This document shows, piece by piece, positions 9,296 to 17,795 of a DNA stretch of 36,308 nt. Source of the stretch: Deltaproteobacteria bacterium UBA2221 (GTDB lineage: Bacteria > Desulfobacterota > Syntrophorhabdia > Syntrophorhabdales > WCHB1-27); assembly GCA_002328485.1 (NCBI GenBank), contig DCUF01000070.1, positions 1 through 36,308 of the forward strand, written 5' to 3'. Every line of letters begins with the position of its first letter. Within the stretch, counting starts at the first letter, position 1. The notes below the pieces were generated by a model. It saw only the letters and a list, made by a program, of their open reading frames with translations. It was not told where the DNA came from and ran no database searches. Position numbers and translations under genes: made by a program.

Positions 9296-9347
9296 CCGAG
9301 GCGGCGGCCTTCCTGCTCATCTTTGAGCACGGGATTGACTGATACCT

Positions 9348-10574
9348 ATGTTTGAAGTTCCTATCCTGATCTTTGGTGCGCTACTGATATTCGCCTACGG
9401 TCTGTTTTCGCGAATGTCGGAGCGGTCGCCCATCTCGGCAGCCATGGTCTTCGTGTCAGTCGGCATGGCGGCCGGTCCATTGGGCTACAATTTTATAGCA
9501 TTGGGCATGACATCGGCTACGGCGCGTGTTATCGCCGAACTGACCCTTGTTCTCGTGCTTTTCGTCGACGCGTCAACCATAGATCTGCCGTCCCTCATCA
9601 AAGTAAAGGCCTTGCCCTTTCGCCTTCTTTTTGTGGGCCTCCCGCTGACAATGATTCTCGGAGTCCTCGTCGCCATCCCCCTCTTTCAGGGTATGGGGCT
9701 GTGGACCATATGCCTCATGGCCTTCATCCTGTCCCCAACTGATGCGGCTCTTGGTCAACCCGTGGTGACAAGTCCCGTGGTCCCAAAGAAGATTAGGGAA
9801 GCCATCAATGTCGAAAGCGGGCTGAACGATGGCATAGCATTACCCCCCATTCTGGCATGTGTGGGGGCCCTCTCGGCCATCGTAGCGCACACCGGGGGTC
9901 TCCAGTACTGGCTGATGTTTACCCTCAAACAATTTGTCTTCGGCCCCCTTCTGGGTAGTCTCGTAGGGTGGGTTGGGGGGAGGCTGGTGGATCGAGCGGC
10001 CGAAAGGGGGTGGATGCACCCCACGTTTCAACGCCTGGCAGCGTGTTCCCTGGCGATTCTGGCCTTTGCCCTGGCCGAGAAATTCCATGGCAACGGCTTC
10101 ATCGCAGCATTCTTCGGCGGCCTTATGCTCGGCGTCAAGACGCACGCGGTTCGAGAACGAATCCATGAGTTCGGGGAGGCGGAAGGGCAGCAACTGGCCC
10201 TCTTTGTCTTCCTGATATTTGGATTAACCGCTGTGCCGAAGGCCATAGAACACTGGGACATCCAGGCATGGATATATGCCATCCTTAGCCTTACCTTCAT
10301 CCGCATGGTTCCCGTGGCCCTCAGCCTTAAAGGTACAAATCTTTCGAGGTTTTCTGTCACCTTCATTGGATGGTTCGGCCCGCGCGGAATTGCCTCTGTG
10401 CTCTATCTTATCATCGTCGTCAACGAGCTCGGTTTGCAGGGCAATGAGCGTATGCTCTCAATTATTGTGCTCACGGTGCTTCTGAGCATCTTCCTGCACG
10501 GTACAACGGCAGTCCCCTTATCCAGGTTGTATAAAGACCGCTTGCCTGACAGGGCCAATACTGCAAACCCTTGA
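9348..10574 (+). CDS. Cation:proton antiporter (CPA1/NhaP-like)
   Basis: A 408-residue polytopic inner-membrane protein of the monovalent cation:proton antiporter family, exchanging Na+ or K+ for H+. The diagnostic ion-binding segment VESGLNDGIALP places Asn160-Asp161 in the unwound helix; an Asn-Asp pair points to the electroneutral CPA1 group rather than CPA2. About twelve hydrophobic segments are visible, with the conserved GWFGPRGIASVLY near the C-terminus. There is no long cytosolic tail or TrkA-N domain, so it is not a Kef-type protein. No convincing ribosome-binding site precedes the ATG. The next gene starts within about 35 bp, suggesting an operon. Confidence 0.88.
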   Translation: MFEVPILIFGALLIFAYGLFSRMSERSPISAAMVFVSVGMAAGPLGYNFIALGMTSATARVIAELTLVLVLFVDASTIDLPSLIKVKALPFRLLFVGLPLTMILGVLVAIPLFQGMGLWTICLMAFILSPTDAALGQPVVTSPVVPKKIREAINVESGLNDGIALPPILACVGALSAIVAHTGGLQYWLMFTLKQFVFGPLLGSLVGWVGGRLVDRAAERGWMHPTFQRLAACSLAILAFALAEKFHGNGFIAAFFGGLMLGVKTHAVRERIHEFGEAEGQQLALFVFLIFGLTAVPKAIEHWDIQAWIYAILSLTFIRMVPVALSLKGTNLSRFSVTFIGWFGPRGIASVLYLIIVVNELGLQGNERMLSIIVLTVLLSIFLHGTTAVPLSRLYKDRLPDRANTANP

Positions 10575-10609
10575 TGGAGTGATCCCTGTATAGAACCTTC
10601 CTGCATCTC

Positions 10610-11266
10610 TTGTCCAAAGAAAACACCCTTAGCGCCCTCCTAATCGTGCTGATGATTCAGCTCTTTACGTCGGCATTGGCCAGTCTGGGCGGTATCATCA
10701 TCGGTTTGGCTGCGGATTTGGTCTTTCTGCTGATCCTTCTTGCCGCGCTTCACGCCATGACCCATCACTGGTTTCCAAAGATGCTCTTCTCTTTCCTTAC
10801 AGTCATGGCAATGATCACCCATACAATGTGGATCGGGTTTGGCGTCCGTTCATTGGCTGGCTGGGATTTTATCTTTACGACCCTTGCTGTTCTCGGGATG
10901 CTTCTGGCAACCATCTCTATGGTTTATCGCGACGGGCCGGTAACGTCCCATAGAATCCGGGGAGCAATGGCAGCTTATCTTCTTATCTCCGTTGTCTACG
11001 CCAAGACATACGCTTTGATCTACTATTTTTCCCCCGAGGCGTTTACCGTCGTTGCGACGGGAGGACGGTTTATCCCCCAGATAACCCGAGATTTCCTCTA
11101 TTTCAGTGTTGTGACCCTGACGACGGTCGGCTTCGGAGACTTCACGGCTGTTCATCCCATCGCACGGTCTCTAGTGATGACGGAGGCCTTTATCGGACAA
11201 TTATATCCGGCGGTCCTCCTGGCGCGCCTGGTTTCGCTTAGCCTGATATCCAGGTCTGAGGAATGA
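10610..11266 (+). CDS. Two-TM potassium channel-like protein
   Basis: An inner-membrane protein of about 218 residues with four or more hydrophobic helices in the N-terminal part, then a pore loop carrying the potassium selectivity filter TTVGFGD, followed by the last helix. There is no RCK/TrkA domain. No ATG exists in this frame: a TTG at 10610 gives the coordinates used, but a GGAG at 10576-10579 sits six bases before a CTG at 10586, which would add eight residues (LYRTFLHL). An in-frame stop at 10580 bounds the choice. The protein lies between an antiporter and an MscS channel, so a role in potassium or membrane-potential balance is likely but inferred. Confidence 0.82.
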   Translation: MSKENTLSALLIVLMIQLFTSALASLGGIIIGLAADLVFLLILLAALHAMTHHWFPKMLFSFLTVMAMITHTMWIGFGVRSLAGWDFIFTTLAVLGMLLATISMVYRDGPVTSHRIRGAMAAYLLISVVYAKTYALIYYFSPEAFTVVATGGRFIPQITRDFLYFSVVTLTTVGFGDFTAVHPIARSLVMTEAFIGQLYPAVLLARLVSLSLISRSEE

Positions 11267-11302
11267 GGATATATTCAATCTGATCCGCTAAGGAGGCGAA
11301 CT

Positions 11303-11503
11303 ATGAATCCAATACAAATTTCTATTCTAATCGGTGCCCTCGTGCTTTCCGGCCTGATTTTGTGGCATGACCTTCCGATCGACTTTCCCTGGATCATCTA
11401 TAAGGTTGTCATGCTGTTTCTAAAGTTGGCAGCCGTATGGGCCGTAGCTATTGTTGCGTGTATATTCGCTGCCCCCAAAAAGGGTACAGGCCAGAGTGAC
11501 TGA
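11303..11503 (+). CDS. Small inner-membrane protein, unknown function
   Basis: A 66-residue protein with two predicted membrane helices: ISILIGALVLSGLILW, then a short loop with aspartates (HDLPIDFPW), then VVMLFLKLAAVWAVAIVACIF. It ends in a short charged tail. A strong AAGGAGG ribosome-binding site at the expected distance supports translation. It lies 36 bp after the potassium-channel gene, in the same direction. I do not recognise a family. It could be an accessory subunit of the neighbouring channel, but nothing in the sequence proves this. Confidence 0.65.
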   Translation: MNPIQISILIGALVLSGLILWHDLPIDFPWIIYKVVMLFLKLAAVWAVAIVACIFAAPKKGTGQSD

Positions 11504-11533
11504 CAGAACCGGCGAGCCCGAAGGGGTAGGGAA

Positions 11534-11758
11534 ATGACGAGGGGAAGACACCCTGCAAGCGCTCGAGCCAAAGACGCCCGGAAGGTGGGGCAGAATCAAA
11601 CACGAGTTGCAAACAAGGTTATCGCCGGCGAAGAGACTGAACATCCCCTACCATCTGCCGGAGGGTCGTCTATCATCGCCTTTTATGGGGTCGAGCAAAG
11701 GGCTTCCGAACGGTTTCAGGCCCTTCTCAAAATGATTGATGAACTGCTGAGAATCTGA
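11534..11758 (+). CDS. Hypothetical small soluble protein
   Basis: A 74-residue reading frame with a basic N-terminal half (many Arg and Lys) and a C-terminal amphipathic helix (ASERFQALLKMIDELLRI). A purine-rich AAGGGG lies seven bases before the ATG. It fills what would otherwise be a 300-bp gap in a gene string of one orientation. No family is recognised. Its composition looks protein-like, but with no homology evidence it may not be a gene. Confidence 0.4.
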   Translation: MTRGRHPASARAKDARKVGQNQTRVANKVIAGEETEHPLPSAGGSSIIAFYGVEQRASERFQALLKMIDELLRI

Positions 11759-11808
11759 CCAAAGGGATGGTACGGAGTGAAAAGTAGTACGACGGGTGAG
11801 GTGAAACC

Positions 11809-13473
11809 ATGAACAAAACCGCTGCTTCGGTTCTTGTGTTCACAATGCTGCTGGTATCGGTGATTCACCTGACCTGTTATGGAGCAGATGCGGCACCGCC
11901 GAAGCCAAAAGAGGTAATGTCGCCGGGATATCCTGTCATGCTCGGGGACCAGACCATCTTCTACGTAAAGGACGTGAAAGGGTACCCTGCCCAGGAGCGG
12001 GCGAGAACAATCACTGAGAGGGTAAAGAGGATCGCGGAAAACCATGCCATTCCGGTCACATCTCTGGAAGCCTCCCAATATCAGCAACCGATCACCCTGG
12101 TGGCCGCGGGAGACGAGATGGTCATGGCCGTTTTTGACGAGGATGCAAAGGCAGAAGGCCGGACCCGGCGGGAGGTTGCCGCCGAGTACAGTGAAAAGTT
12201 GCGCAGTGCCATCGAGGGATACCGGCGGGATTACAGCCGAAAGAGCATCTTCTTCGGTTCTCTCTACACGCTGCTTGTCCTACTCCTTCTTGTGATATCT
12301 CTATACGGGCTTGCCAGGCTTTATCGAGTCGTAAGCAAACGTATTCAGGCCTGGATCGATTCGAAGAAGGTCTCTATCCGTATACAGTCCTTTGAGCTTG
12401 TCCGGGCGGAGCGGATCGGCGCGACCCTGGCTGTAGCAACGAGGGTCATCCGTTTGGCGATCGCAGTGGTACTCATCTACACCTGCGTTCACCTGGCGTT
12501 GGGGTTCTTTCCCTGGACCCGGCCCATTGCCGGCCAACTGCTCTCCCACGTAGTCGTACCGCTTAAAACGATAGGGGGAGCAATTTTAGGCGAGATTCCC
12601 AATCTTATCTACCTGATCATCATAGTCGTGATCACCATCTATGCCCTAAAGGCAATGGGCCTTTTTTTCGCAGAGGTCGAGAAAGGGGCCATTGCCTTTA
12701 GGGGGTTCTATCCAGAGTGGGCCCAGCCCACGTACCGGATCTTTCGCATCCTCGTCGTCGCATTTGCCGCTGTGGTTGCCTTCCCCTATATCCCCGGCTC
12801 TAATTCACTGGCCTTTAAGGGGGTATCGGTTTTCCTTGGGGTACTTTTTTCTCTCGGTTCCAGCTCAGCCGTGGCGAACATCATTGCAGGCTACATGCTT
12901 ATCTACAGACGGGTTTTCAAGGTTGGGGACCGCGTGAAGATCGGTGATTTTGTCGGAGATGTGGTGGCCACACGGCTCCAGGTTATCCACCTGAAGACGG
13001 TAAAGAACGAAGAGATCACCGTTCCCAGCTCTACGGTCGTCAACAGCCACGTGGTCAACTACAGTGCCCTGGCCGAAGAGAAGGGGCTGATCCTCCATTC
13101 GACCGTGACCATCGGCTACGATGCTCCATGGCGCCAGGTGGAGGCCCTGCTCCTCTTGGCGGCGGAGAGGACCCAGGGGTTGCTCCGTGAGCCGCCCCCT
13201 TTTGTTCTGCAGACCTCCCTCGATGACTTCTACGTGAGCTATGAAGTGAACGTCTTTACCAATGCACCCCGGGAGATGCAGAGGATATATACGGACCTCC
13301 ATCGCAACATACAGGATGCCTTCAACGAGTATGGTGTCCAGATCATGTCGCCGAATTACAGGGGCGATCCCGCGGCGCCGAAGGTTGTCCCGAAGGAGCA
13401 GTGGTACGCCACCCCTGCGAAGGCGCCCGATGCTATGAACGTTAAGAAGGGCCCCTGCGAAGGCGAGAAATGA
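11809..13473 (+). CDS. MscS-family mechanosensitive ion channel with periplasmic N-terminal domain
   Basis: A 554-residue inner-membrane channel that would open under membrane tension to release solutes on hypo-osmotic shock. A signal peptide (residues 1 to about 26) is followed by a periplasmic domain of about 115 residues, then several TM helices, the MscS pore helix around VFLGVLFSLGSSSAVANIIAG, and the beta domain with YRRVFKVGDRVKIGDFVGDV and EITVPSSTVVNSHVVNYS. The C-terminal alpha/beta domain runs to NYRGDP. It is about twice the size of minimal MscS and resembles the larger signal-peptide-bearing MscS homologues. The start is the ATG at 11809, where the signal peptide begins. Confidence 0.92.
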   Translation: MNKTAASVLVFTMLLVSVIHLTCYGADAAPPKPKEVMSPGYPVMLGDQTIFYVKDVKGYPAQERARTITERVKRIAENHAIPVTSLEASQYQQPITLVAAGDEMVMAVFDEDAKAEGRTRREVAAEYSEKLRSAIEGYRRDYSRKSIFFGSLYTLLVLLLLVISLYGLARLYRVVSKRIQAWIDSKKVSIRIQSFELVRAERIGATLAVATRVIRLAIAVVLIYTCVHLALGFFPWTRPIAGQLLSHVVVPLKTIGGAILGEIPNLIYLIIIVVITIYALKAMGLFFAEVEKGAIAFRGFYPEWAQPTYRIFRILVVAFAAVVAFPYIPGSNSLAFKGVSVFLGVLFSLGSSSAVANIIAGYMLIYRRVFKVGDRVKIGDFVGDVVATRLQVIHLKTVKNEEITVPSSTVVNSHVVNYSALAEEKGLILHSTVTIGYDAPWRQVEALLLLAAERTQGLLREPPPFVLQTSLDDFYVSYEVNVFTNAPREMQRIYTDLHRNIQDAFNEYGVQIMSPNYRGDPAAPKVVPKEQWYATPAKAPDAMNVKKGPCEGEK

Positions 13474-13502
13474 CCCCCGATCGATGCTTGTTGGACGGGT
13501 AG

Positions 13503-13528
13503 GGACCACTAGGGCTAAGGTCCAATAG
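13503..13528. repeat. Copy of the GGACC/GGTCCAATAG intergenic motif
   Basis: GGACC at 13503-13507 and AAGGTCCAATAG at 13517-13528 form a short inverted repeat (GGACC/GGTCC) about 30 bp after the MscS stop codon. The same 12-base core lies after the AOR gene at 3016-3027. The rest of the 262-bp gap up to 13735 holds an open frame ending at 13742, overlapping the mlaE start, without a convincing start or a recognised product. Confidence 0.45.
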
Positions 13529-13735
13529 AAAACTTCCCCTTTTGTTTTTACGCTACCGTACGTGCGTATATGATTCTAATATGTACCGGGAATAGACCAC
13601 TGAGGCAGGCTCGACAACGAGTTGGGAATTACTTAACTTTGTCCTCTTTTGTGTGTCCACAGGAGCCGACTTTAAAACGGCGGCGACTTATGGGAGTACC
13701 GATGCCATGACGAAACTGAAAAACATGGGGCTGAC

Positions 13736-14896
13736 ATGGTGAATCCTCAAGCACAACCTACCAATCAGGGCGCCGAAATTCTGCGAATCGTTTATCCTCA
13801 TGACGATTCGGTCCTCCTTCATCTCTCGGGAAACTGGCGGATTGGAGAGGAGGTGCCGTCATCCGACGATACTATCGCTTCACTCTCCGGCAGGCCGGGA
13901 CTCAGCCATCTGGCCTTTGACACTGCGGGGCTGGGGAACTGGGACACCACCCTCCTTACCTTCCTCGTTAACCTGAAGGATTGGTGTTCGGCAAACGATG
14001 TTGTCTACGATACCCAGGGCCTTCCTCCCGGCGTGAGAAGGCTCATCGACCTTGCCTCGGCCGTCCCGGAGAGAAAAGGGGTGCGGCAGGAAATACAGAC
14101 CGAATCCTTTTTCGCCAGGGTCGGTGGTCGAGGTATGAACGTCGTATCCTCCATTGGTGAGACCCTCGAGTTCTTAGGGGCAACCTTCATTGCCTTTCTT
14201 CGTTTCTTGTCCGGGAAGGCCTCTTTCCGCAGACAGGACCTCTGGCAGTTTTTTCTTGAATCAGGGGCACAAGCGCTACCGATCGTCTCCCTGATCAGTG
14301 TTCTCGTCGGTTTGATCCTTGCCTTCGTGGGTGCCATTCAACTCCAGGCCTTCGGCGCTCAACTCTATGTGGCAGACCTGGTCGGCATAGCCATGGTTCG
14401 CGTCATGGGCGCCATCATGACAGGTATTATCATGGCCGGCCGAACGGGAGCGGCCTACGCCGCCCAACTAGGCACCATGCAGGTAAACGAGGAGATAGAT
14501 GCTCTCAATACCCTTGGGGTCTCACCTCTCGAATTCCTGGTCCTGCCCCGAATGGTCGCCCTGACAATCATGATGCCATTGCTCTGTATCTATGCGGATA
14601 TTATGGGTGTCCTCGGAGGTTTTATCGTCGGCGTCACGATGCTCGACATTGGTCCCATTCAGTACTTAATCGAGACGAAGAATGCGCTATCGCTTACGAA
14701 TGTGTGGATCGGGCTCTTTCACGGCGCCGTGTTCGGCGTAGTCATCGCCCTCGCAGGGTGTCTGAGAGGGATGCAGTGCGGGCGGAGCGCTTCGGCGGTT
14801 GGATATGCAACGACATCGGCCGTTGTGACAAGCATTATCAGTATTATTGTCGTTACTGCGGTTATCACGGTTGTGTGTAACATTCTTGGAATATAG
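13736..14896 (+). CDS. mlaE: MlaE-type lipid ABC transporter permease with fused N-terminal STAS domain
   Basis: Permease of an MCE-type phospholipid transporter in the inner membrane. Residues from about 10 to 110 form a STAS-like (MlaB-like) domain (LLHLSGNWRIG and LAFDTAGLGNWDTTLLTFL). The rest is a MlaE/DUF140 permease with five or so TM helices and the conserved IMTGIIMAGRTGAAYAAQLG and EIDALNTLGVSPLEFLVLPR. In Escherichia coli the STAS subunit MlaB is a separate protein; here it is fused. The start ATG is preceded by GGGG at a short distance and overlaps the end of an unrecognised short upstream frame. First gene of the mlaE-mlaF-mlaD-pqiC operon. Confidence 0.93.
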   Translation: MVNPQAQPTNQGAEILRIVYPHDDSVLLHLSGNWRIGEEVPSSDDTIASLSGRPGLSHLAFDTAGLGNWDTTLLTFLVNLKDWCSANDVVYDTQGLPPGVRRLIDLASAVPERKGVRQEIQTESFFARVGGRGMNVVSSIGETLEFLGATFIAFLRFLSGKASFRRQDLWQFFLESGAQALPIVSLISVLVGLILAFVGAIQLQAFGAQLYVADLVGIAMVRVMGAIMTGIIMAGRTGAAYAAQLGTMQVNEEIDALNTLGVSPLEFLVLPRMVALTIMMPLLCIYADIMGVLGGFIVGVTMLDIGPIQYLIETKNALSLTNVWIGLFHGAVFGVVIALAGCLRGMQCGRSASAVGYATTSAVVTSIISIIVVTAVITVVCNILGI

Positions 14897-14972
14897 CAGG
14901 GGAAGGTTAGTGGAGCGTGACAGAAAGCAGGCACCAGAGGTCCAGTGATCACTGACAAAGGGACGACAGATT

Positions 14973-15770
14973 ATGAACGAAGGTGAACCTCAGATTGTGG
15001 TCAAAGGTCTCGACATGGGGTACGGAAGTTTTGTGCTCATGCGTGACCTCAATTTTACCGTACGCAAGGGCGATATTTTTATTATTATGGGAGGGAGCGG
15101 GTGCGGCAAAAGTACCCTCATGAAGGTGCTCATCGGGCTGAAGGAACCTTCGCGCGGGCAAGTATTCTATGAAGGGGTTAGCTACTGGGAGGCCGAAGCC
15201 GAAGAACGGGAAGCGATCATGAAGCGCATCGGCATCCTGTATCAGAGTGGTGCTCTCTGGAGTTCAATGACCTTGGCCGAAAACGTTGCCATGCCCTTGC
15301 AACAATACACCACGTTAAATGAAAGGCAGATAAAGGATGCGGTCTCCCTGAAGCTGCGCCTGGTTGGTCTTGCGGGTTTTGAGGACTTTTACCCCTCCGA
15401 TATCAGCGGAGGTATGAAAAAGAGGGCAGGCCTGGCAAGGGCCATGGCCCTCGATCCGGATATCCTTTTCTTCGACGAGCCCTCCGCAGGACTCGATCCG
15501 GTAAGCGCACGTCTTCTCGACGATCTGATCCTCGAACTTCGAGACAGTCTGGGTTCGACGTTCATCGTCGTTACCCATGAGCTGGCCAGCATCTTCGCCA
15601 TTGCCACCAACTCGATCTATCTCGACGTTGAAACAAGAACCATGACGGCCAGTGGAGACCCAAAAAAACTGCTTCACGAATCCTCTGATCCCAAGGTAAA
15701 AAGTTTCCTGACCCGCGGGGAGGAAGGGTTGCAATCGGCCACGGGCGGCCAGAGAGAGGTGACAAAGTGA
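14973..15770 (+). CDS. mlaF: MlaF-type lipid ABC transporter ATPase
   Basis: A 265-residue ATP-binding subunit that powers the MlaE permease. Walker A is GGSGCGKST at residues 40-48, the signature is SGGMKKR, Walker B is ILFFDEPSAGLDP and the switch His lies in VVTHEL. The SGGMKKR form, with Met-Lys-Lys-Arg after SGG, is characteristic of MlaF/Ttg2A. A GGGA upstream of the ATG is a modest ribosome-binding site. The gene ends in GTGA, overlapping the start of mlaD by four bases. Confidence 0.95.
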   Translation: MNEGEPQIVVKGLDMGYGSFVLMRDLNFTVRKGDIFIIMGGSGCGKSTLMKVLIGLKEPSRGQVFYEGVSYWEAEAEEREAIMKRIGILYQSGALWSSMTLAENVAMPLQQYTTLNERQIKDAVSLKLRLVGLAGFEDFYPSDISGGMKKRAGLARAMALDPDILFFDEPSAGLDPVSARLLDDLILELRDSLGSTFIVVTHELASIFAIATNSIYLDVETRTMTASGDPKKLLHESSDPKVKSFLTRGEEGLQSATGGQREVTK

Positions 15771-16723
15771 GCAAAAAAGTGAATAAAACGGCTGTAGGCA
15801 TTTTTCTCGTGGGTGCACTCGTTCTCATCATTGCCGCGGTAATCGTTCTGGGATCGGGGAAGCTCTTTAAAAAGAGTGTGCCGATCGTGATGTTTTTCGA
15901 GGGGTCGGTGCAGGGCTTGAATGTGGGCTCACCGGTCGTCTATCACGGGGTGAAGGTAGGCGAGGTGACAAGCATCCGGATTGTCTTCGATCCTAAAGCC
16001 ATGAAGGCCCAAATACCCGTTTACGCGGAGCTGGTACAAGGGAGCATGCAGGCAGCGGATCGGTCAGCCGAGGAACGTATGAGGGGTTTTCAGAAGCACC
16101 CTGAGTTGTTTGCCCGCGCTCTGGTGGACCAAGGGTTGCGCGCCCAGCTTCAGACCCAGAGTTTTGTCACGGGCCAGTTGATGGTGGGCCTCGATTTCTT
16201 CCCTGACAGGCCTTCAAGGGTCATCGGGAGGGATACAAAGTACATCGAGATTCCAACGGTGGCGACTAACCTGCAGCAACTGCAGGAGCGGCTTGCCAGC
16301 CTTCCTATCGAAGAGCTTATTACGGACACGAAGTCCGCTGTAGAAAGCATCAACAAGATCGTCAGCTCTCCAAAGCTAGTTAGCGCACTGCTGTCAGCCA
16401 GTCAGGGGGTGGACGAAATCAGACAGCTTGTCAGAAATCTGGATTCTCAGCTTGAACCTGCGGCTACATCAATGAAAAACGTTTCTGCCTCGTTGGAGCC
16501 GCTCGCCAAGGATGCGGCTGCCACATTGGCTAGGGCAAACAGCCTTATCAGCAAGATGGATGATGCCGCCGCGGACAGTCCCATCGTTCTCCACCGCCTT
16601 AACCAGGCCATGGAGGAGATGGAGCATGCAGCCCGATCGATAAGCACGCTGGCCGAGTACCTGGAAAAGCAGCCGGACTCCCTTGTCTGGGGGAAGAGAA
16701 GCACAAAGGGGGAATCGAAATGA
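15767..16723 (+). CDS. mlaD: MlaD-type MCE-domain lipid-binding protein
   Basis: A 318-residue membrane-anchored periplasmic protein that binds the MlaEF complex and carries lipid across or towards the periplasm. It starts at a GTG overlapping the mlaF stop. An N-terminal TM helix (residues about 10-30) is followed by the MCE domain, with FFEGSVQGLNVGSPVVYHGV as its core. The long C-terminal part is largely helical (ASLPIEELITDTKSAVESIN and heptad-like stretches up to STLAEYLEKQ), as in single-MCE proteins that form helical tunnels. Its stop overlaps the next start (ATGA). Confidence 0.92.
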   Translation: MSKKVNKTAVGIFLVGALVLIIAAVIVLGSGKLFKKSVPIVMFFEGSVQGLNVGSPVVYHGVKVGEVTSIRIVFDPKAMKAQIPVYAELVQGSMQAADRSAEERMRGFQKHPELFARALVDQGLRAQLQTQSFVTGQLMVGLDFFPDRPSRVIGRDTKYIEIPTVATNLQQLQERLASLPIEELITDTKSAVESINKIVSSPKLVSALLSASQGVDEIRQLVRNLDSQLEPAATSMKNVSASLEPLAKDAAATLARANSLISKMDDAAADSPIVLHRLNQAMEEMEHAARSISTLAEYLEKQPDSLVWGKRSTKGESK

Positions 16724-17343
16724 AACGTACCTGTTCCTATACCATTGCTATTCTGCTCGTGGTCGGGTTTCTCCTGTCCTCCGGATGTGGAAGCACTGTG
16801 CAGACCCGTTATTACGCTCTGGGTCCAATAACGGATGTCGGCCAGAGACAGACCGATACTGCTCAGCAATGCCCGCTCGTGGGTATTGGTACAGTCAAAC
16901 TTCCCAAATATCTGGACCGGCCACAGATTGCGACGAATTCGGGCGATAATGAAATTCTCCTTTCGGAGGAAAACCGTTGGATAGAGCCGCTTTCCCAGAG
17001 CTTTCCCCGCGTCTTGGCCCGGAATCTCTATTCACTCGTCTGCACCAGGAACGTTCTTATCTATCCGTGGAGAGCATCCGTAAAGCCTGATTATGTGGTG
17101 GACATAGAAGTCATGCGCATGGAAGGGACGCCTGCCACGGGCCTTTTTATGGAGGCCCGCTGGTCAGTAACGAAGAGCGGCGAATCATCCCCCCCTTGGC
17201 GATGGTCTACTTTAAAGGAGCCAACGGGGAGTAATAGTTACGAAGGGTATGTAAGGGCGCACAGCAAGGCCACAGGCAATCTGAGCATCGAGATTGCGAA
17301 GGCGATAGAGGGTCTGTCCCGTGATGTAAATGCAATAAAATAG
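16720..17343 (+). CDS. PqiC-like ABC transporter auxiliary lipoprotein
   Basis: A 207-residue outer-membrane-directed lipoprotein of the ABC-type transport auxiliary (DUF330/PqiC/YmbA) family. The signal peptide ends in the lipobox LSSGC, followed by the family feature RYYALGP; later come RWIEPLSQSFPRVLARNL and the C-terminal helix LSIEIAKAIEGLSRDV. Such lipoproteins work with MCE proteins (PqiB) to bridge the periplasm. Here it takes the operon place where MlaC would be expected; no MlaC is present in the window. It overlaps mlaD by four bases and ends the operon before a terminator. Confidence 0.85.
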   Translation: MKRTCSYTIAILLVVGFLLSSGCGSTVQTRYYALGPITDVGQRQTDTAQQCPLVGIGTVKLPKYLDRPQIATNSGDNEILLSEENRWIEPLSQSFPRVLARNLYSLVCTRNVLIYPWRASVKPDYVVDIEVMRMEGTPATGLFMEARWSVTKSGESSPPWRWSTLKEPTGSNSYEGYVRAHSKATGNLSIEIAKAIEGLSRDVNAIK

Positions 17344-17371
17344 CGGGGACACTTCACCAATCCGTTTAGGG

Positions 17372-17397
17372 GCGGGCCTGAGAGGGCCCGCTTTTTT
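17372..17397 (+). terminator. Intrinsic terminator of the mla operon
   Basis: GCGGGCC at 17372-17378 pairs with GGCCCGC at 17385-17391, with a six-base loop, and is followed directly by six Ts (17392-17397). It lies about 30 bp after the lipoprotein stop codon. Confidence 0.9.
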
Positions 17398-17795
17398 CGT
17401 CCGCTCGATCGGCATCAGCATCGAGATCACGAAGAGCAAACAGGCTGCCGAAATCGAAATCGACATGACCGAGCAAGGCAGACCTGTGATTGAATCACCA
17501 TCGCTCGGTTCAGTCACGTACAATTCTCATTGGCAATCCTTATTTTCGGAGGGCGCTCTGCATGAAGCAGAAGAGGTCGAGCCGCGAGGGGTAGACAGAT
17601 GGCTACTGCCTTGGGCCCGCAGCGCCCGCGCCGACCTCCATTAGGCAAGTCCAGAGGTAGGCCCTTGGCCGGTCTTCGTGTCCGTGGTGGCCAGGAAGGG
17701 TGTTGTTGACATGCGTTCGCATTTGGCGGGATTTAGCCTCCCTTAGGAGGGTTCTCATGGCTCCTTGGAGATAGAAACCGACCCGGAGGTGAGGG
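17398..17795. other. Gene-poor stretch; short cryptic frame only
   Basis: About 400 bp between the mla terminator and the tautomerase gene. The plus strand holds an open frame with an ATG at 17465 and a stop at 17642-17644 (59 codons: MTEQGRPVIESPSLGSVTYN at its start), without a ribosome-binding site. The minus strand holds an open frame within 17603-17836. Neither resembles a family I know, and the minus frame partly overlaps the tautomerase gene. A small CCTCC/GGAGG inverted repeat lies near 17740-17755. I see no RNA gene here. Confidence 0.4.

Noticed and set aside
12865..13509. 214-codon open frame on the minus strand opposite the MscS gene
   Set aside because: It lies entirely over the conserved MscS beta domain, and its translation lacks protein-like features.
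13596..13742. Open frame ending at the mlaE start
   Set aside because: No ATG at a sensible place, no ribosome-binding site and no recognisable product; treated as part of the mlaE leader.
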